Assembly: GCA_013407085.1 (NCBI GenBank)
Contig: JACCGJ010001504.1
Span: 33,873 to 97,872 of the forward strand
From: Atriophallophorus winterbourni
Lineage: Eukaryota > Platyhelminthes > Trematoda > Plagiorchiida > Microphallidae
Reading direction: 5' to 3'
DNA length: 64,000 nucleotides
Shown: one piece after another, positions 22,898-34,200 of the stretch
Position numbering within the stretch: the first letter of the stretch is position 1
Layout: each line of letters opens with the position of its first letter
Translations under genes and position numbers: made by a program
The notes under the pieces: model-generated
Told to the model about the DNA's origin: nothing
The model's input: the letters and a program-made list of their open reading frames with translations, nothing else
Database searches by the model: none

Positions 22898-23606
22898 AGT
22901 AGTGGATTCGCCGAACCAGAATTGGCCGGCTGCTCCACGTTTTTTGTCTCAGGTGCATTTGATTGACTTGGTAGCGCAGTCATCTTAGGAACAATAGTGT
23001 TCGTGCGTTTTATGTCGTACACAGCCCGAATACGAATTTCAGGAGGTGCAAATTTTCGACATTGATACCACGCCCCGAGTATTCTATCCTTCATCTCATC
23101 TGTGCGAAATGATATTTTGATAGGAGGAGGCTGATGTGTTTCTTTTTTCGGTATAAGGCGCATAACATGAGACGTTATTATGTCCTTTAAACCTAGGATC
23201 TCTTGTAAAAATCTCCATTCACTGCAATCGTGTTGCAGAGGTTTGCTGGATTCTACTTCGTTCGAAATGGGTACACCATGAACTATAACAGCTCTGCGAT
23301 TTGTAGCCTCTTTTGCTAGTTCCGGATTATTACGACGAATTTGCGTTCTTCCCACGGAACGTCCGGAAATATTCGCACAGTAGATTTGTTTACAACTAAA
23401 AGGGATGAGGCGAGCAACATATTTTCTACATCTTGGACGGACATGAGCACTGCACGCAGTGACCTGGGTGTGTACGCACGAGGTGAGTTCGGGGGTCTAA
23501 ACAATCGCGTCAGCGACACAGGTGAGGCAGTGATGTCTAAGCTTCTGCAAAGGTCATTCCATTGCTTCCTGTCATCTGCTTCGCGTTGCTTTAGCGATGG
23601 CCTAGT
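22894..23606 (-). pseudogene. CR1-A ORF1, C-terminal part
   Basis: Two frames joined by a shift near 23340. The upstream frame has SLTRLFRPPNSPRAYTP and RAVLMSVQDVENMLLAS; the downstream has RRAVIVHGVP, an esterase-free CR1 ORF1 type with an RRM-like core found in flatworm CR1 elements. It binds RNA in relatives. The N-terminal part lies beyond the Penelope-like insertion, at about 25414-25500, with an extra break at a run of seven G. Confidence 0.65.
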
Positions 23607-23618
23607 TGATTCAATGAG
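23607..23618. repeat. Target-site duplication, left
   Basis: TGATTCAATGAG, repeated exactly at 25402-25413, bounds the Penelope-like insertion. Confidence 0.85.
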
Positions 23619-23644
23619 CGCAATCGATTAGAGTTGTTTTTGGG

Positions 23645-23690
23645 TAAAGTTTCACTTCTGACACAGAAGCTTCGTCAGACCAAGGTTGAG
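23645..23690 (-). ncRNA. Hammerhead motif in Penelope-like terminal repeat (left)
   Basis: On the - strand: CTGACGA (23672-23678), stem II of six pairs (CTTCTG/CAGAAG), GAAAC (23649-23653). The stem III region reads ACTTTAC instead of ACGTTAC, so its two pairs are lost. Probably inactive. Confidence 0.6.
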
Positions 23691-24012
23691 AGTCAGGACA
23701 GGGAACATGATTAAGTAGTAGTCAACCCACCACCACTTATTTGACCTTTCCGCTAAACAGCCTATAGTACGCTGACAGTGTGTCATGTCCCGTGGGAATG
23801 ACCAGGATCAGTGGTCCATTTTCCTCACAGTGTGTATCCACATCAATCTGATACAGGTGAACACGGTCAAGGTCAGTTGACACAGCTGCCCACATACGTA
23901 AAAGTACATAACTAACGGGGCTAAGACTGCTATTTGAACAAAAATAAAAATCTAATTAACTGGTAGGTATAAGGTGAATAAAAACTATTTACTTTCGCAT
24001 CAGTGCCGAGTG

Positions 24013-24454
24013 CTATATTGGTGAGATTTCTGCCCCATCCACCTTATTGACCATCAGTCGGCCTGCCTCGGCAATTTCGACCGCCTCCGCATGTAGGCGT
24101 TCGCTATACGGTTTAATACCACGTCTCAATATTGCCACATTGTCTAGATCGACGCTGTGGCCCGTATCTAAAACGTGCTCTGCCAAGGCAGAATCACGAA
24201 AAAGGATTGATATTCCCTTGCATCCCGGGCTGTCGCCGGACACGCTTTCGGTGTTCTTCGATTCTAGTGTGAATTTCCCTAGAAGTCTGCCCTATGTAAA
24301 CACCCGAACAGTCCTTACAGTTGATTCTATAGATACAGTTCGTAACGCTGGATAAAGGTGTCTTATCCTTGAGGTGCATCAGAACCGAACGGATAGTTTT
24401 CCCTTTCTTATAAGTTACGCGTATGGCCGCCTGGTTCAAGGTTCTACGTATCAC
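24013..24454 (-). pseudogene. GIY-YIG endonuclease domain of Penelope-like element
   Basis: Frame 24454-24194 holds NCIYRINCKDCSGVYIGQTS with the two Cys of the Penelope-type zinc site, then the R and EH residues of the motif. A shift near 24230 leads to the second frame (24243-24013) with ALAEHVLDTGH and the C-terminal end. In relatives this nuclease nicks target DNA for priming. Confidence 0.87.
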
Positions 24455-24619
24455 TTCAGATGTGCATTTTATTTACGGTGTACAAACTGTATCCCGTCAA
24501 TTTTTCTCCGATTTTTCGGATAGGTATTTTATCTTCATCAACTGGCGTTTTACAAAACGTTTTGGATAACCGTGGTATATGAGCCTTTGGCTCGCTTCAC
24601 GGTGCGCCTGTTTTCGTTC

Positions 24620-25021
24620 TCATTCGTCGCTGCACAGGTGTTCTATATTATTGAAAATGGAACAAGCTATCGAACTGAAGAACTGTCTTGGATGAGCGGA
24701 AGTGTATCGTAGTACAGCATCCGTATCAATATGTTTCCGAAACACATAAGTTTTTATTTTCCCGTCTACTTTTTGTGCTAAACAATCCAAAAATGGAACT
24801 GTGCAGGATTCCACTTCCTGTGTGACAGTTATAGATAGGTCTATTCCATTTAAATATTTGAAGAAGGCCTCTAACTGATCTCGCTTGATGATAACAAATG
24901 TGTCATCAACATAGCGCCACCACAATTTTGGCTTGAGCCCTTCATTGTTAAGGGCTTTGTTCCCGAAATGCTCCATATACATGTTCGCAAGTACTGGAGA
25001 TATCGGTGAACCAAGTGCCAA
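24620..25021 (-). pseudogene. Penelope-like reverse transcriptase, C-terminal half
   Basis: Open 133-aa stretch: GSPISPVLANMYMEHF then WWRYVDDTFVII with the catalytic YVDD, then VPFLDCLAQ. It ends before the GIY-YIG frame. The RT N-terminus (fingers) is absent. Confidence 0.9.
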
Positions 25022-25274
25022 CCCTTCTTTCTGTCAATTTAATTGCTCATTAAAAACGAAGTGGTTCATGCTTAGGCAGATCGATACACTGTGATCGTGT
25101 TCACCTGTATCAGATTGATGTGGATACACACTGTGAGGAAAATGGACCACTGATCCTGGTCATTCTCACGGGACATGACACACTGTAAGCGTACTATAGG
25201 CTGTTTAGCGGTAAGGTCAAATAAGTGGTGGTGGGTTGACTACTACTTAATCATGTTCCCTGTCCTGACTATCA

Positions 25275-25322
25275 CCCTTGGTCTGACGAAGCTTCTGTGT
25301 CAGAAGTGAAACGTTACCCAAA
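25275..25322 (+). ncRNA. Hammerhead motif in Penelope-like terminal repeat (right)
   Basis: CTGACGA (25283-25289), stem II CTTCTG/CAGAAG with a UGU loop, GAAAC (25308-25312) and GTTACC. Stem III would be only two pairs (AC/GT) with no loop; such minimal hammerheads are known from Penelope elements and are thought to act as dimers. Stem I is GGT/ACC plus. Confidence 0.65.
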
Positions 25323-25401
25323 AACAACTCTAACCGAGTTCACTCAAATTTATTTGCATTATGAATACACGATCGGTCCCAAACATATTCCAATCGATTG
25401 C

Positions 25402-25413
25402 TGATTCAATGAG
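25402..25413. repeat. Target-site duplication, right
   Basis: Second copy of TGATTCAATGAG; next to it the CR1-A ORF1 frame resumes on the - strand (IEDLTVICSNLIES). Confidence 0.85.
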
Positions 25414-25540
25414 ATTACTACAAATTACGGTTAGATCTTCAATGTTTGTCTTTGGGGGGGTTAGTGTTCAAACTCTTCGGTCTAATAAGGAAATAGATAC
25501 ACTTTCTTCCGATGACCCAATTTGTTGATTCGAATATCAT

Positions 25541-25889
25541 TGAGGTGCTATGAAGCTTGAGGAATTTCGTCTCAGTGAATAAATAGACTGTACAAAATAA
25601 AATAATGAATATATATTACGAAGGATATATTGTTTTGTATTGTCTAGCAAACTTAAGACCACGAAATTTATGTAGACTGAGACGAATTTCATATATATAA
25701 CTGAAAGCATATAATTAGCCGACAATTGAAATAAAGCGTTACGATATCGTTCGAAAATTCAATACTTGCATTGTATGTTTTGTTACATCTCGCGAAGTAG
25801 AACAATGCAAACAATCTATGCAAATTGACCTTTTAAACTGGAATAAGTGATAATACTAAAAATATATGTATTTACATAATTTGCACATT
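25541..25889. other. Unassigned AT-rich stretch, possible LTR
   Basis: Lies directly before a Gypsy primer-binding site, so part of it may be that element's LTR, but there is no second copy to confirm. GAATTTCGTCTCAGT (25563-25577) and ACTGAGACGAATTTC (25676-25690) form a near-perfect inverted repeat about 100 bp apart. Confidence 0.35.
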
Positions 25890-26410
25890 ATTGGCGACGG
25901 GGTTATTTTTTTAAATGGATCACAGTAAATTAGAAATTTTGTTCGAGCAGCAGATAAAGATGATGGAATTATTAGTTCAAAGTAAAATGCCAGGTACTCT
26001 AGCGAGCAACAGTGCTTCACCATCCGTCGATGGTATCGCTAATAGCATCCATGAATTTAATTTAGACGCTGAGGCTAATGTCAGGTTCGAGACGTGGTTC
26101 CGTAGGTATGAAGATTTCTTCCGCGTAGATTTTACGCAGGAGACGATGCGTGGAATGTTAGACTCCTACTTCTCAAGCTTGGCCTCAGTGAACTCGATAA
26201 ATATTGTAACTTTATCTTGCCACAGAACCCACGCGACCGTTCATTCATACAGACAGTCGAAACAACGAAACAGCTATTTGGAGACAGATCATCACTGTTT
26301 AACACACGTTATCGAAGCACATATTGGTTGAACGTAATATTCGTAATTGTAAGCGTTACCCTCATGCACACTACGCCACTGGTTTGCCGCTGTTTGCAAT
26401 CATAGTGTAA
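25890..26410 (+). pseudogene. Gypsy (CsRn1-like) gag 5' fragment with primer-binding site
   Basis: TGGCGACGGGG (25892-25902) matches the primer site of the other CsRn1-like elements here. The gag frame starts ATG 25915; its ILFEQQIKMMELLVQSK, SVDGIANSI and EANVRFETWFRRYEDFFRVD resemble the Gag at 45403. It shifts near 26217 to LPQNPRDRSF and LFGDRSSLFNTRY, then is cut off where CR1-B begins. No zinc knuckle or pol remains. Confidence 0.78.
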
Positions 26411-26419
26411 AAACAATAC

Positions 26420-28477
26420 GATTTACGCGGCATGAAAATTCAATCGAAAGGAAAAACCAGGGAAAGCATTAGAGATTTCAATCTGGAGGACGGAAAAGTA
26501 GCCGATACCGACCTGTCTAAGGCGACTGCCTTCTCCAGGTTCTTCAGTGGCGTTCAGAGACGTGATAATTCTTTAAATGCTCGTTTAATCTATTACCTGA
26601 TGCTCGTGCACTAGATAAGTTGTCCTTCATGGAATCCGAGGTGTATGAAGCACTTATCCATGTTCGCGTCAACAAAGCTGAGGGACCAGATGGTATCCAC
26701 TCGATTATGCTAAAGAATATAGCACCAGTGCTTACAGAACCTTTATGCAAGCTCTTCAATTCATGCTTGAACCTGGGAGTGGTTCCTAGTGAGTGGAAAG
26801 AATCCATAGTCGTACCAATACACAAGGGTGGTTGCAGGTCAACTCTGGGTAACTATAGACCTGTCAGCCTGACTAGCATCGTCTCGAAAGTATTTGAAAA
26901 CTGCTGCGTGACAAAATCTGTCAGCATCTTTGTCGGCATTCTCTGTCGAGTGTAACTCAGCATGGATTTCTTAACGGTAGATCATGCCTGACTAACCTTC
27001 TTGGTTTTTTCAATACTGCCACTGAAAGGATGGATGAAGGGAAGCCTATCGAAGCCCTCTACCTAGACTTCAGCAAGGCTTCTGATTCCGTGAATCACCG
27101 CCTTCTAGAGATTAAGCTAGCAACAAAAGGCCTACGGGGTAGTCTACTTGCTTGGATAGAAGCCTTCCTTACAGGTAGGAGATTCCGATTAAGGGTAGGA
27201 TCTACGCTGTCGAATCAAACCGACGTGATCAGTGGTGTACCCCAAGGGTCGGTCCTCGGTCCTCTTCTATTCCTGATTTTCATCGATGACTTGTCATCTG
27301 CTTTAAACTGCTCATGCTTCATTTTCGCGGATGATGTGAAATTCATCGGATCAACGGATGAAGATACCTTGTTGCACGACCTTGAACGGGTCATAAACTG
27401 GTCATACCAGTGGGACCTCCCACTGAACCTTAATAAGAGCCAACTCTTATCAGCACTAGTTGATAAGATTTCAGTTCAGGTGTCGGGCAATTCTCTCACT
27501 GTTAGCGCCACACAGCGTGTTAAGGATTTGAGAGTTCTAGTTAAGACTGACTTCAAATGGGAGGACCAATGCGCCGCTTCAGCTCAACGTGCTCGCAAAG
27601 TGCTCTTTCGGCTGAGATCCGTGTTATACAGCATGAGACCCGATGTGTTCCTGCCTCTTTACAAGGCATTAGTTCGGCTGCATTTAGAATATTGTGTCCA
27701 GGCGTGGTGCCATTACTACAAGAAGGACATCGTTCGACTCGAAAGCGTACAGCGTCTCGCAAGTCGCATGATCGATGGCCAGCGAGGGAAACCTTACGCT
27801 GCACGCCTGAAGTCCCTAGATCTTTTCTCACTTACGCGCCGTCGTTTGAGAGGTAACTTAATTGAAACCTCCAAGATCTTGAAGGGGTTAAGTGAGGTTA
27901 TCATGAACGACTTCTTTGACTTGAGTCCCGAGCTTGGAACCCGTGGATATTCACTCAAACTTGCTAAGGAGCGATGTAGACTAGACTCCCGAAAAACCTT
28001 TTCAGCCTCAGGGTGGTAAATTTCTGGAACCGACTTCCAGAAGAACTTATATCCTGCTGTTCTGTCGCGAGTTTTAAGAACGGTTTGGACCGCATCTGGG
28101 GTAAGCTTTTTCCTGAATTCTCCCACTAATTTCTATGCAAGATTAGGTAGTTCACCATTTTTAGCGTTGTCTGGTATGTAAGTAAATGCTAGAGTTCTGT
28201 TTTTTAATATACAACTCTTATTCAGCTGACCTCTCACCGTACTGGTGAAGATAAATTTATTTTTATTTTTCCAACATCTTTCATAACGAGGTGCTTCCTA
28301 AATACAACCCGGATAAATCCCTGGCGTCGCGATCGTCGAGGATATCCAAATCATAATAATAAAAAACGCTTTAGCAGTGGTGGTTGCTTCTCCACAGCTC
28401 TCCACCGAAAGAAATTCTGGACGCTCGATTGGCTAGTTAGCCACTTACTATCCTGTGCAACTGAACTGAACTGAACT
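26420..28477 (+). mobile_element. CR1-B LINE, 5'-truncated (copy 1)
   Basis: Second CR1-like family. Starts inside ORF2 before RT and ends in three CTGAA units (28461-28475). The 3' untranslated block (28214-28480) matches, in reverse, the 3' end of copy 2 at 56331-56720. Compared with copy 2, the endonuclease and ORF1 are missing. Confidence 0.85.
26432..28019 (+). pseudogene. CR1-B reverse transcriptase
   Basis: Three open pieces (26432-26614, 26620-26955, 27030-28019) with shifts between them. Order: ATAFSRFFSGVQRR, AEGPDGIHS, VVPSEWKESIVVPIHKGG, NYRPVSLTSIVSKVFE, YLDFSKASDSVNH, GVPQGSVLGPLLFLIFIDDL, FIFADDVKF (catalytic FADD near 27325), PLNLNKSQ, LEYCVQAWCHYYKKDI, RRLRGNLIE. The 329-aa last piece keeps the RT palm, thumb and tail uninterrupted, so decay is mild. 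Confidence 0.9.
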
Positions 28478-29149
28478 ATCAATTGTATCCAAGATCGAAT
28501 AGGCTATTGATACGGACGCGCTTCCAAATTTACGTAAACTTGAATAAAATACTCATTACTCGGATTTTCTAGTGCAACGGTTTTTGAAGCGCTGTATCTA
28601 AGACTTATGTTCAGAAGTTCACATTGGTTTATGACATTGCAACGTTTATCCGAACGTGAACATGGAAATGCTCAATACCTACCGCATATGCTTTCATCAC
28701 AAATGTTGTCAAAACATATTCAGTGGGTTCAATGTAGTTATTCTGAAACTAAAGTTTCACGACAACTGTCAGATTTTTTCTAATTGATCCGAACTAGAAC
28801 TTCGTTTTCTTGTTCAAAGCTGAACAAAAACGTGGATAGCGTTGTAAGGAGCATCGTGGATGGTGCATAAGCTAACAATACTCCTAATACTTGGCAGCAT
28901 TTTGGTATGATACGCAACAAATTGACTTCGCTTATTTGAGAGAATAAGGAAGCGTACCAATTGATGTTGCTGTCAAAAATAGAAAGCAACACAAAGTTAC
29001 TATACAAAATCATGAACGCGAAAGCAAAAGTCAAACCAAGTGTTTTTGCCTTTCATAATGGTGAATGACTCGCTGATACCGCAATGAAAACCGCAAATGC
29101 TCTCGCGATTTATTACTCTAAAGTGTTCATTCCAAAAGTTTATGTGAAA
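28478..29149. other. No gene recognised
   Basis: Spacer between two LINE copies; no coding similarity seen. Confidence 0.4.
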
Positions 29150-30560
29150 CGAAATATTGGGCGAAATTTTGATAAATCCAGGGATTGTCGCAAGTGAATT
29201 GCTCAAACTAAATGTAAGAAAATCCCCAGGTGCGAATGTCATCATACCGGATGTGCTCAGGTTCAGTCATCGTCAGCTTTGTGGACTGCTTTCCAGCGTG
29301 TTCAACTATCAGTTGCTTAATGGAGTGGTACTAAAATATTGGAAGTCCGGCGTCATTACACCTAAATTCAAGGGCGATGACCGTTCTCACCTTGGATTCT
29401 ATCGTCCAGCCATACTATTACCTGTTATTGGTAAATTCATGGTGCGTATAATCTTAGAAAGAATGGTCTCAGATTTTGAAACGCGTAATTTGTTTTCGAT
29501 CTCATTTCTCGTGTCTAACGAATGTTGTCATAGCTTTAGATGACTGGACGAAAGATTATATAGAAAATTGCATTACCGCTTTTTACATGAAAATAACGAA
29601 AGCTCTTGACAGAGTTAATCACAATTTGCTTTTTTCTAACAAAGGATGCGTAATGGAATATTTGATCTACACCTCTCACACTTGTGCGACTACCTGTCAG
29701 ATCGCCAGGCACGAGTTTGAGTAAACGGAGTGTTATCCCATCAGATTAAAACGGCCAGCGGAGTCCCACTAGGATCCGTGCCAGGCCCGCTTGTTTTTCT
29801 CCTACACAAAAATGATTTATCCCCACTCATATAATCCAATATGGTCCTGTTCGCGAATGGTATGAAAATTTTGATGCGAATCAGTTCTGCAGAAGACTGA
29901 GAAACTGCAAAGGGATTTGAACAACATGTCAGATTGGGCGGCTATGAATAATATGACGTTTAACACACGGAAAAGTAAGATGATTCACCCGGGCAAGAAT
30001 GTTGCTTGGACAAATCGATTTGTGACTGAAAACTTGTCATGGAGCTCGTTGGAAAAAGATCTTGGAGTATGGGATAGGGAAACCTAAGGAGTTACGGGTC
30101 AGTGCCAGAAATATATATATATATATATAATATAGATATATATATATATATATATGAGACATATATATATATATATATAGTGCTCTCTTTGATAAAATCT
30201 ATCACAGAGCAACAAAGTTAGTGATGGGTCTTGGCAATGTTCGTACACCGAAAGATTGTGACGTCTGGGTCTATATAACTTTACCCAAAGGAGGATACTA
30301 CGCGATATTATTCTGACCGATAGATTTGTCTACCGAAGGACACCCAATAAAACACTTGCTTCATGTGTGTAATGAGAAAGTAGCACGCGGACACACCTTA
30401 CCCCTTAACACCCCACGTTTCCGTACAGATTGTCGATGACAATATTTGCCTTACGTTCTATATTTCTTTGAAATTCCCTACCTACACATGTAGTTGACTC
30501 TTCTTGCCTGGCGATGTTTAAAAAAGAAATTGGATTTATATAAGCAAACGAACATCATTC
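29150..30560 (+). pseudogene. Third CR1/Jockey-like LINE remnant
   Basis: Decayed RT on + strand: NVRKSPGANVIIPDVLR, KYWKSGVITPKFKGDD, FYRPAILLPVIGKFM, ITKALDRVNHNLL, ASGVPLGSVPGPLVFLL, MVLFANGMKIL (FADD lost to FANG), and the tail HLFC..VPYLHM. Many shifts. A (TA)n tract interrupts it at 30110-30179. Sequence differs from families A and B. Confidence 0.75.
30110..30179. repeat. (TA)n microsatellite inside LINE remnant
   Basis: Imperfect TA run with short breaks (TAATATAGATA, TGAGAC). Confidence 0.95.
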
Positions 30561-31087
30561 ACGAGCGCTACATTTGAGATTCTCTAATCGTTTTTCACTA
30601 TTAGATTTTTCAGTTTTTAATTCATACCGTAATCTTGTGATGTTGTAAAGTATTAACTTTCTAATCATAAATCCGTGAACCATTGCACTGAGGCACTGGC
30701 TAATTAGGAAAGATGAATGTAGCTTCTTGGGCTATTTTACAAAATGACCAAAAACGTGAATCGAAAAATCAGTCAATTTGAAAATTCTGATTGTTTTATT
30801 TTCATGATTAATGTTATTATCATTATCAGCATAATCTACATTGCCAATTTACTTGGTATTTGTATTAGTAGTATTAATATCATTAAATTATTCCTAGTTT
30901 CAGTATCATTAATAAAAATATGATCGTATATTATTATTATTAATATCATCAGTATTAAAACCAGATCTGTAATAAACCGACTGCACAATAACTCCCTTTG
31001 AGTCTAAAAATTGCTGTATAATTTTACAAGCCATCTGCAATGTATAGACATCGAATAGAAGTGCAGTTATTGTGTTATCGTGAAGTA
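30561..31087. other. Probable 3' region of BTBD19-like gene
   Basis: AT-rich; includes a stretch of ATT/TAT repeats (30830-30960). On the - strand an AATAAA lies near 30793-30798, about 290 bases past the stop at 31088, a plausible poly(A) signal. Confidence 0.35.
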
Positions 31088-31261
31088 TCAGTCATTCATA
31101 CGGCTGTTCATCGATCGATTTCTCTTGGAAGATTCAGATATCGATTTGCTGCGAGTTGACCTGGCGACCGGCGCCCTTCGAGCTCGTTTTTCACCAAGAT
31201 TCGAGTCCTCTCTCTGCGGTTGTAACGCAAGCTGACGCCATGCGTTGATAAAGCATTCTTC
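31088..31261 (-). CDS. BTBD19: BTBD19-like gene, exon 5
   Basis: Acceptor TCGTATAG|GAAGAA; encodes EECFINAWRQLAL then an Arg/Ser-rich tail (57 codons) and TGA. It restores the LIPxExxxxAW block cut by the exon 4 donor. Confidence 0.8.
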   Translation of the reverse strand, partial: EECFINAWRQLALQPQREDSNLGEKRARRAPVARSTRSKSISESSKRNRSMNSRMND

Positions 31262-34200
31262 CTATACGAGATAATAAAACACTCTAGAATGTTAAACAAA
31301 TCTTGCAATTTTTAGCTGCTGTTGGATTATGCGGGCAAAAACAAACTGTTCAAATACTCGTAAATTAGATGAACCTCATTTGCGTAAACCAAATATCCAA
31401 ATTTTCATAATTTTCATATATAATGAACGATATCATTTTACGTTGTTTGTACTCATCAAGTAGGAACAGGGGATCAATATCCGCATGCCTAAAAACTGAG
31501 GAGAAATGACCAAGCCGGAAGATGGAAGCCATAGTACAACCAACCAGTTTCATCACTCAAACTCAATGCACCAGTGGATGAAGCGAATAACATGGGTTTA
31601 AACAAAATATTCTTATTTGCATAATAGTATTCAAAATTGTGTTCATGTGACTGAACATGTTGGTATTGACAACCTTACCCAACAATGAATTCAGTTCCCT
31701 CTCTACAATTTTAACTCCTACCTGATGAGTGCGAACAGCATGAAACCTGACATGGGCTGGAAAAGCGTAAAATACGGACATCTCCGTTAATCAGATGTTT
31801 GATTCAGACATTAGAAGAATCCTAAAGCATTCAAGAGATACAGCCCGGAATCCTTCGTATATATGGTAGCCTCATCTCATACAACAGTCCAATGAAGTTG
31901 ATCAACTAAAAAACACGCTGGTTTAAAAAACGAAACTTAGACCAGTTTGATGTAGACAGTTGCAGTTCAATGATGCTGCAGCATTTTCAACCTTAAAAGG
32001 TGAACCCATACACTGAATTAAGCAAGTATACCAGCCGAGGAAACTCAATACGTAGAGTCACATTTCACACACTAATTATAGTTTGTTCGTCAATGATTTA
32101 AGGGAGCATTTGGGTTGATCTACTGGAATAACAAGAGAACATATGGTAACGGAGTTTAGCACAAGTGACCGAGTAAATTTCGCTTTTGGATTTTCCCACG
32201 AATCGTAATGCCTTCAATGCGAGTGAGTATAGATGTTGAGCAGCGACATAACAGATTGGTTCTGAGTACTCTCTTGTGTGAACGAATTTATGTTAGCCCA
32301 ATACTAATCAAAGAATGATAAATACTGCGTTGTTTTCTCTAAGTCATTAAAAATCCATCACGTCCATATATTCTAACGATGTCTCCCACCATCGGCCATT
32401 GTGTAACACGCGATTTTTCAAACAAATATATGGAAACCCTTCTTTCGGCTATTTTCATTTTCCCCGCAGCCGAAATTAATGGGTTCGAGGCTAGATTTAT
32501 AGTAAATCACTCAGTATATCGTTTATTCACGATTTAGATCAAAATTTCAAGCGCAATCATTTCGAGCCCTGAGGCATTAGTTAGAATAATTGTGCTCTTT
32601 TCTAGTTCGTTCTAAATGAGTATAACCCTTTACCATTTTGAGCGGGAACGTAAGGGTTATTTGTGAGTTTCACTCCTAATGGTACTATTTGAAATAAGAA
32701 ATGATTAGAAACTTGGTGCATCGTATGCCCAAATACTTTGGATATTATTTCGAAAAGTAACAACTATGCGACCGCATAACCATGTCATTGGTGTTCGGCT
32801 GTATAAACTACATAACAATTAGGTTATTGAACATTCCGGCAAATATTTAAATCGGGTTATATCCTGGTTCGACCAAGAAAATAGATCGCTAGCCTAGCAA
32901 TCCATCAGATTACCGGAATAAGCTTCTTCGTTAACTGCATTTCCTCCAACTTGACAAGGTCATTTGGCTGAAGTAACGAGAGGCGGATGCAATGCATCAC
33001 ACGTGCGACATCCTCGTACGCTTGACGCACCATCACCGACTCAGGTTTCATCCATTCACGGTTGCGAGCTGCGAGATCTGGCGGTGTGGCATCAATTACG
33101 GACTCACGAGAATTTTCAACCCCTGACGGCTCAATATGCACGATGGACGCTCTTAGCTGACCGCGATCCGAATCAGCTGCGCGTTCTTTCGCCCGAGCCA
33201 AATAGTTCTCGGCCCAAACGCAAGCAACCTCGACCACTTGCAGTTCGTCGATGTCCAATAGATTACTTTCAAGAATTGACTGCATTGCGGTTGGATTCAA
33301 TACGAGGAAATCTTGGTTTCCGGGATTCAAGAGAATCTGTAACGGAAACATGTACGTTTCGTTAAACAATCTTAAATCAGCGCAAAATCTTCCGAGTTTG
33401 AGCTAGAGATAGCTAAAAAAATAGGATGCCAATTAATGCTTAGTATACTAGCCCATTTGAAAATTTTCGATGGTCTTTGGCGTTTCAGAACAGCGTTTGT
33501 GAGAATTCCATTCAAAATGACTGAGCAATACTGTTGAAGTCAGGTTTGGGTTATAGTCGCATTAGCATGTTCACCAATTTGTAGTCCTTTTACTTCGCTA
33601 GATCAATACTGCTCACTAGAGTTACCACACTTGCGATCACGTATACTAAATGTTCAGTGGCGGTATTGCAGTAAGGATATTCTTTGGATTGTTTCTATGT
33701 TACCGATTGAAATGAAAAGGAACGCTTGTTATGATGCGTGGCAGTTAAAGCCGCAAGGAAGTTGTCGTGCTGATGTCGCTCTATTCTTTCAAGAAACTCG
33801 GTCGAATGCATATTCCATTCGAGGTGTGGGCACTCCGTCCCAATTGGTTTGTGCATACTATTTAATAGATTCTGTATCTGATTCAGTCCCACTTTTCCTC
33901 ACCTTTTAGGATTCATGGGTGTATGGTAGTTAAACATTCGGTACATGAGGATGATTAAGTGCAGTTAGTCGAGTGAATTTCACGTCTCTTCAGCTTTTCC
34001 GCATGTGAGTTCTTAAATGGAGTTCACAGATCCATTATTATTGTAGACCATTATCATCTTACATTTGAGTAAGTTAATTGCTTCCTTACGTTTGACCAAA
34101 AGTGATATCCGCACACTTGGCTTTATTTTTCTTTCAATAATATGAACGGTCGGTAGCGTTAGCATTAACATAAGCTAAAACATATATCCGTATGTCACCT

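Larger units (their letters stand above)
23619..25401 (-). mobile_element. Penelope-like element with inverted terminal repeats
   Basis: 1.78 kb insertion in CR1-A ORF1. Its ends are inverted copies of one ~240-bp sequence (about 23619-23870 and 25084-25401), including GACATGACACACTG, TGGTGGTGGGTTGACTACTA and a hammerhead motif. Between them on the - strand are the C-terminal half of a Penelope RT (24620-25021) and a GIY-YIG domain (24013-24454). The 5' half of the RT is missing, so the copy is truncated, as is common. The left repeat lacks a ~60-bp internal stretch that the right one has. Inverted or direct terminal repeats of this sort (pLTRs) are typical of Penelope elements. Confidence 0.88.
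20010..25540 (-). mobile_element. CR1-A LINE (copy 2), split by a Penelope-like element
   Basis: Near full-length CR1-like element on the - strand: ORF1 (from about 25500, interrupted, ending 22894), endonuclease (22897-22025), RT (21800-20420) and 3' tail of TTTATTCATAGA repeats (20010-20035). The insertion at 23619-25401 falls inside ORF1. Taking it out leaves about 3.7 kb. Several frameshifts and stops in ORF2 (near 21490, 21145, 20880) mean it is dead. The same family is at 1500-2966. Confidence 0.88.
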
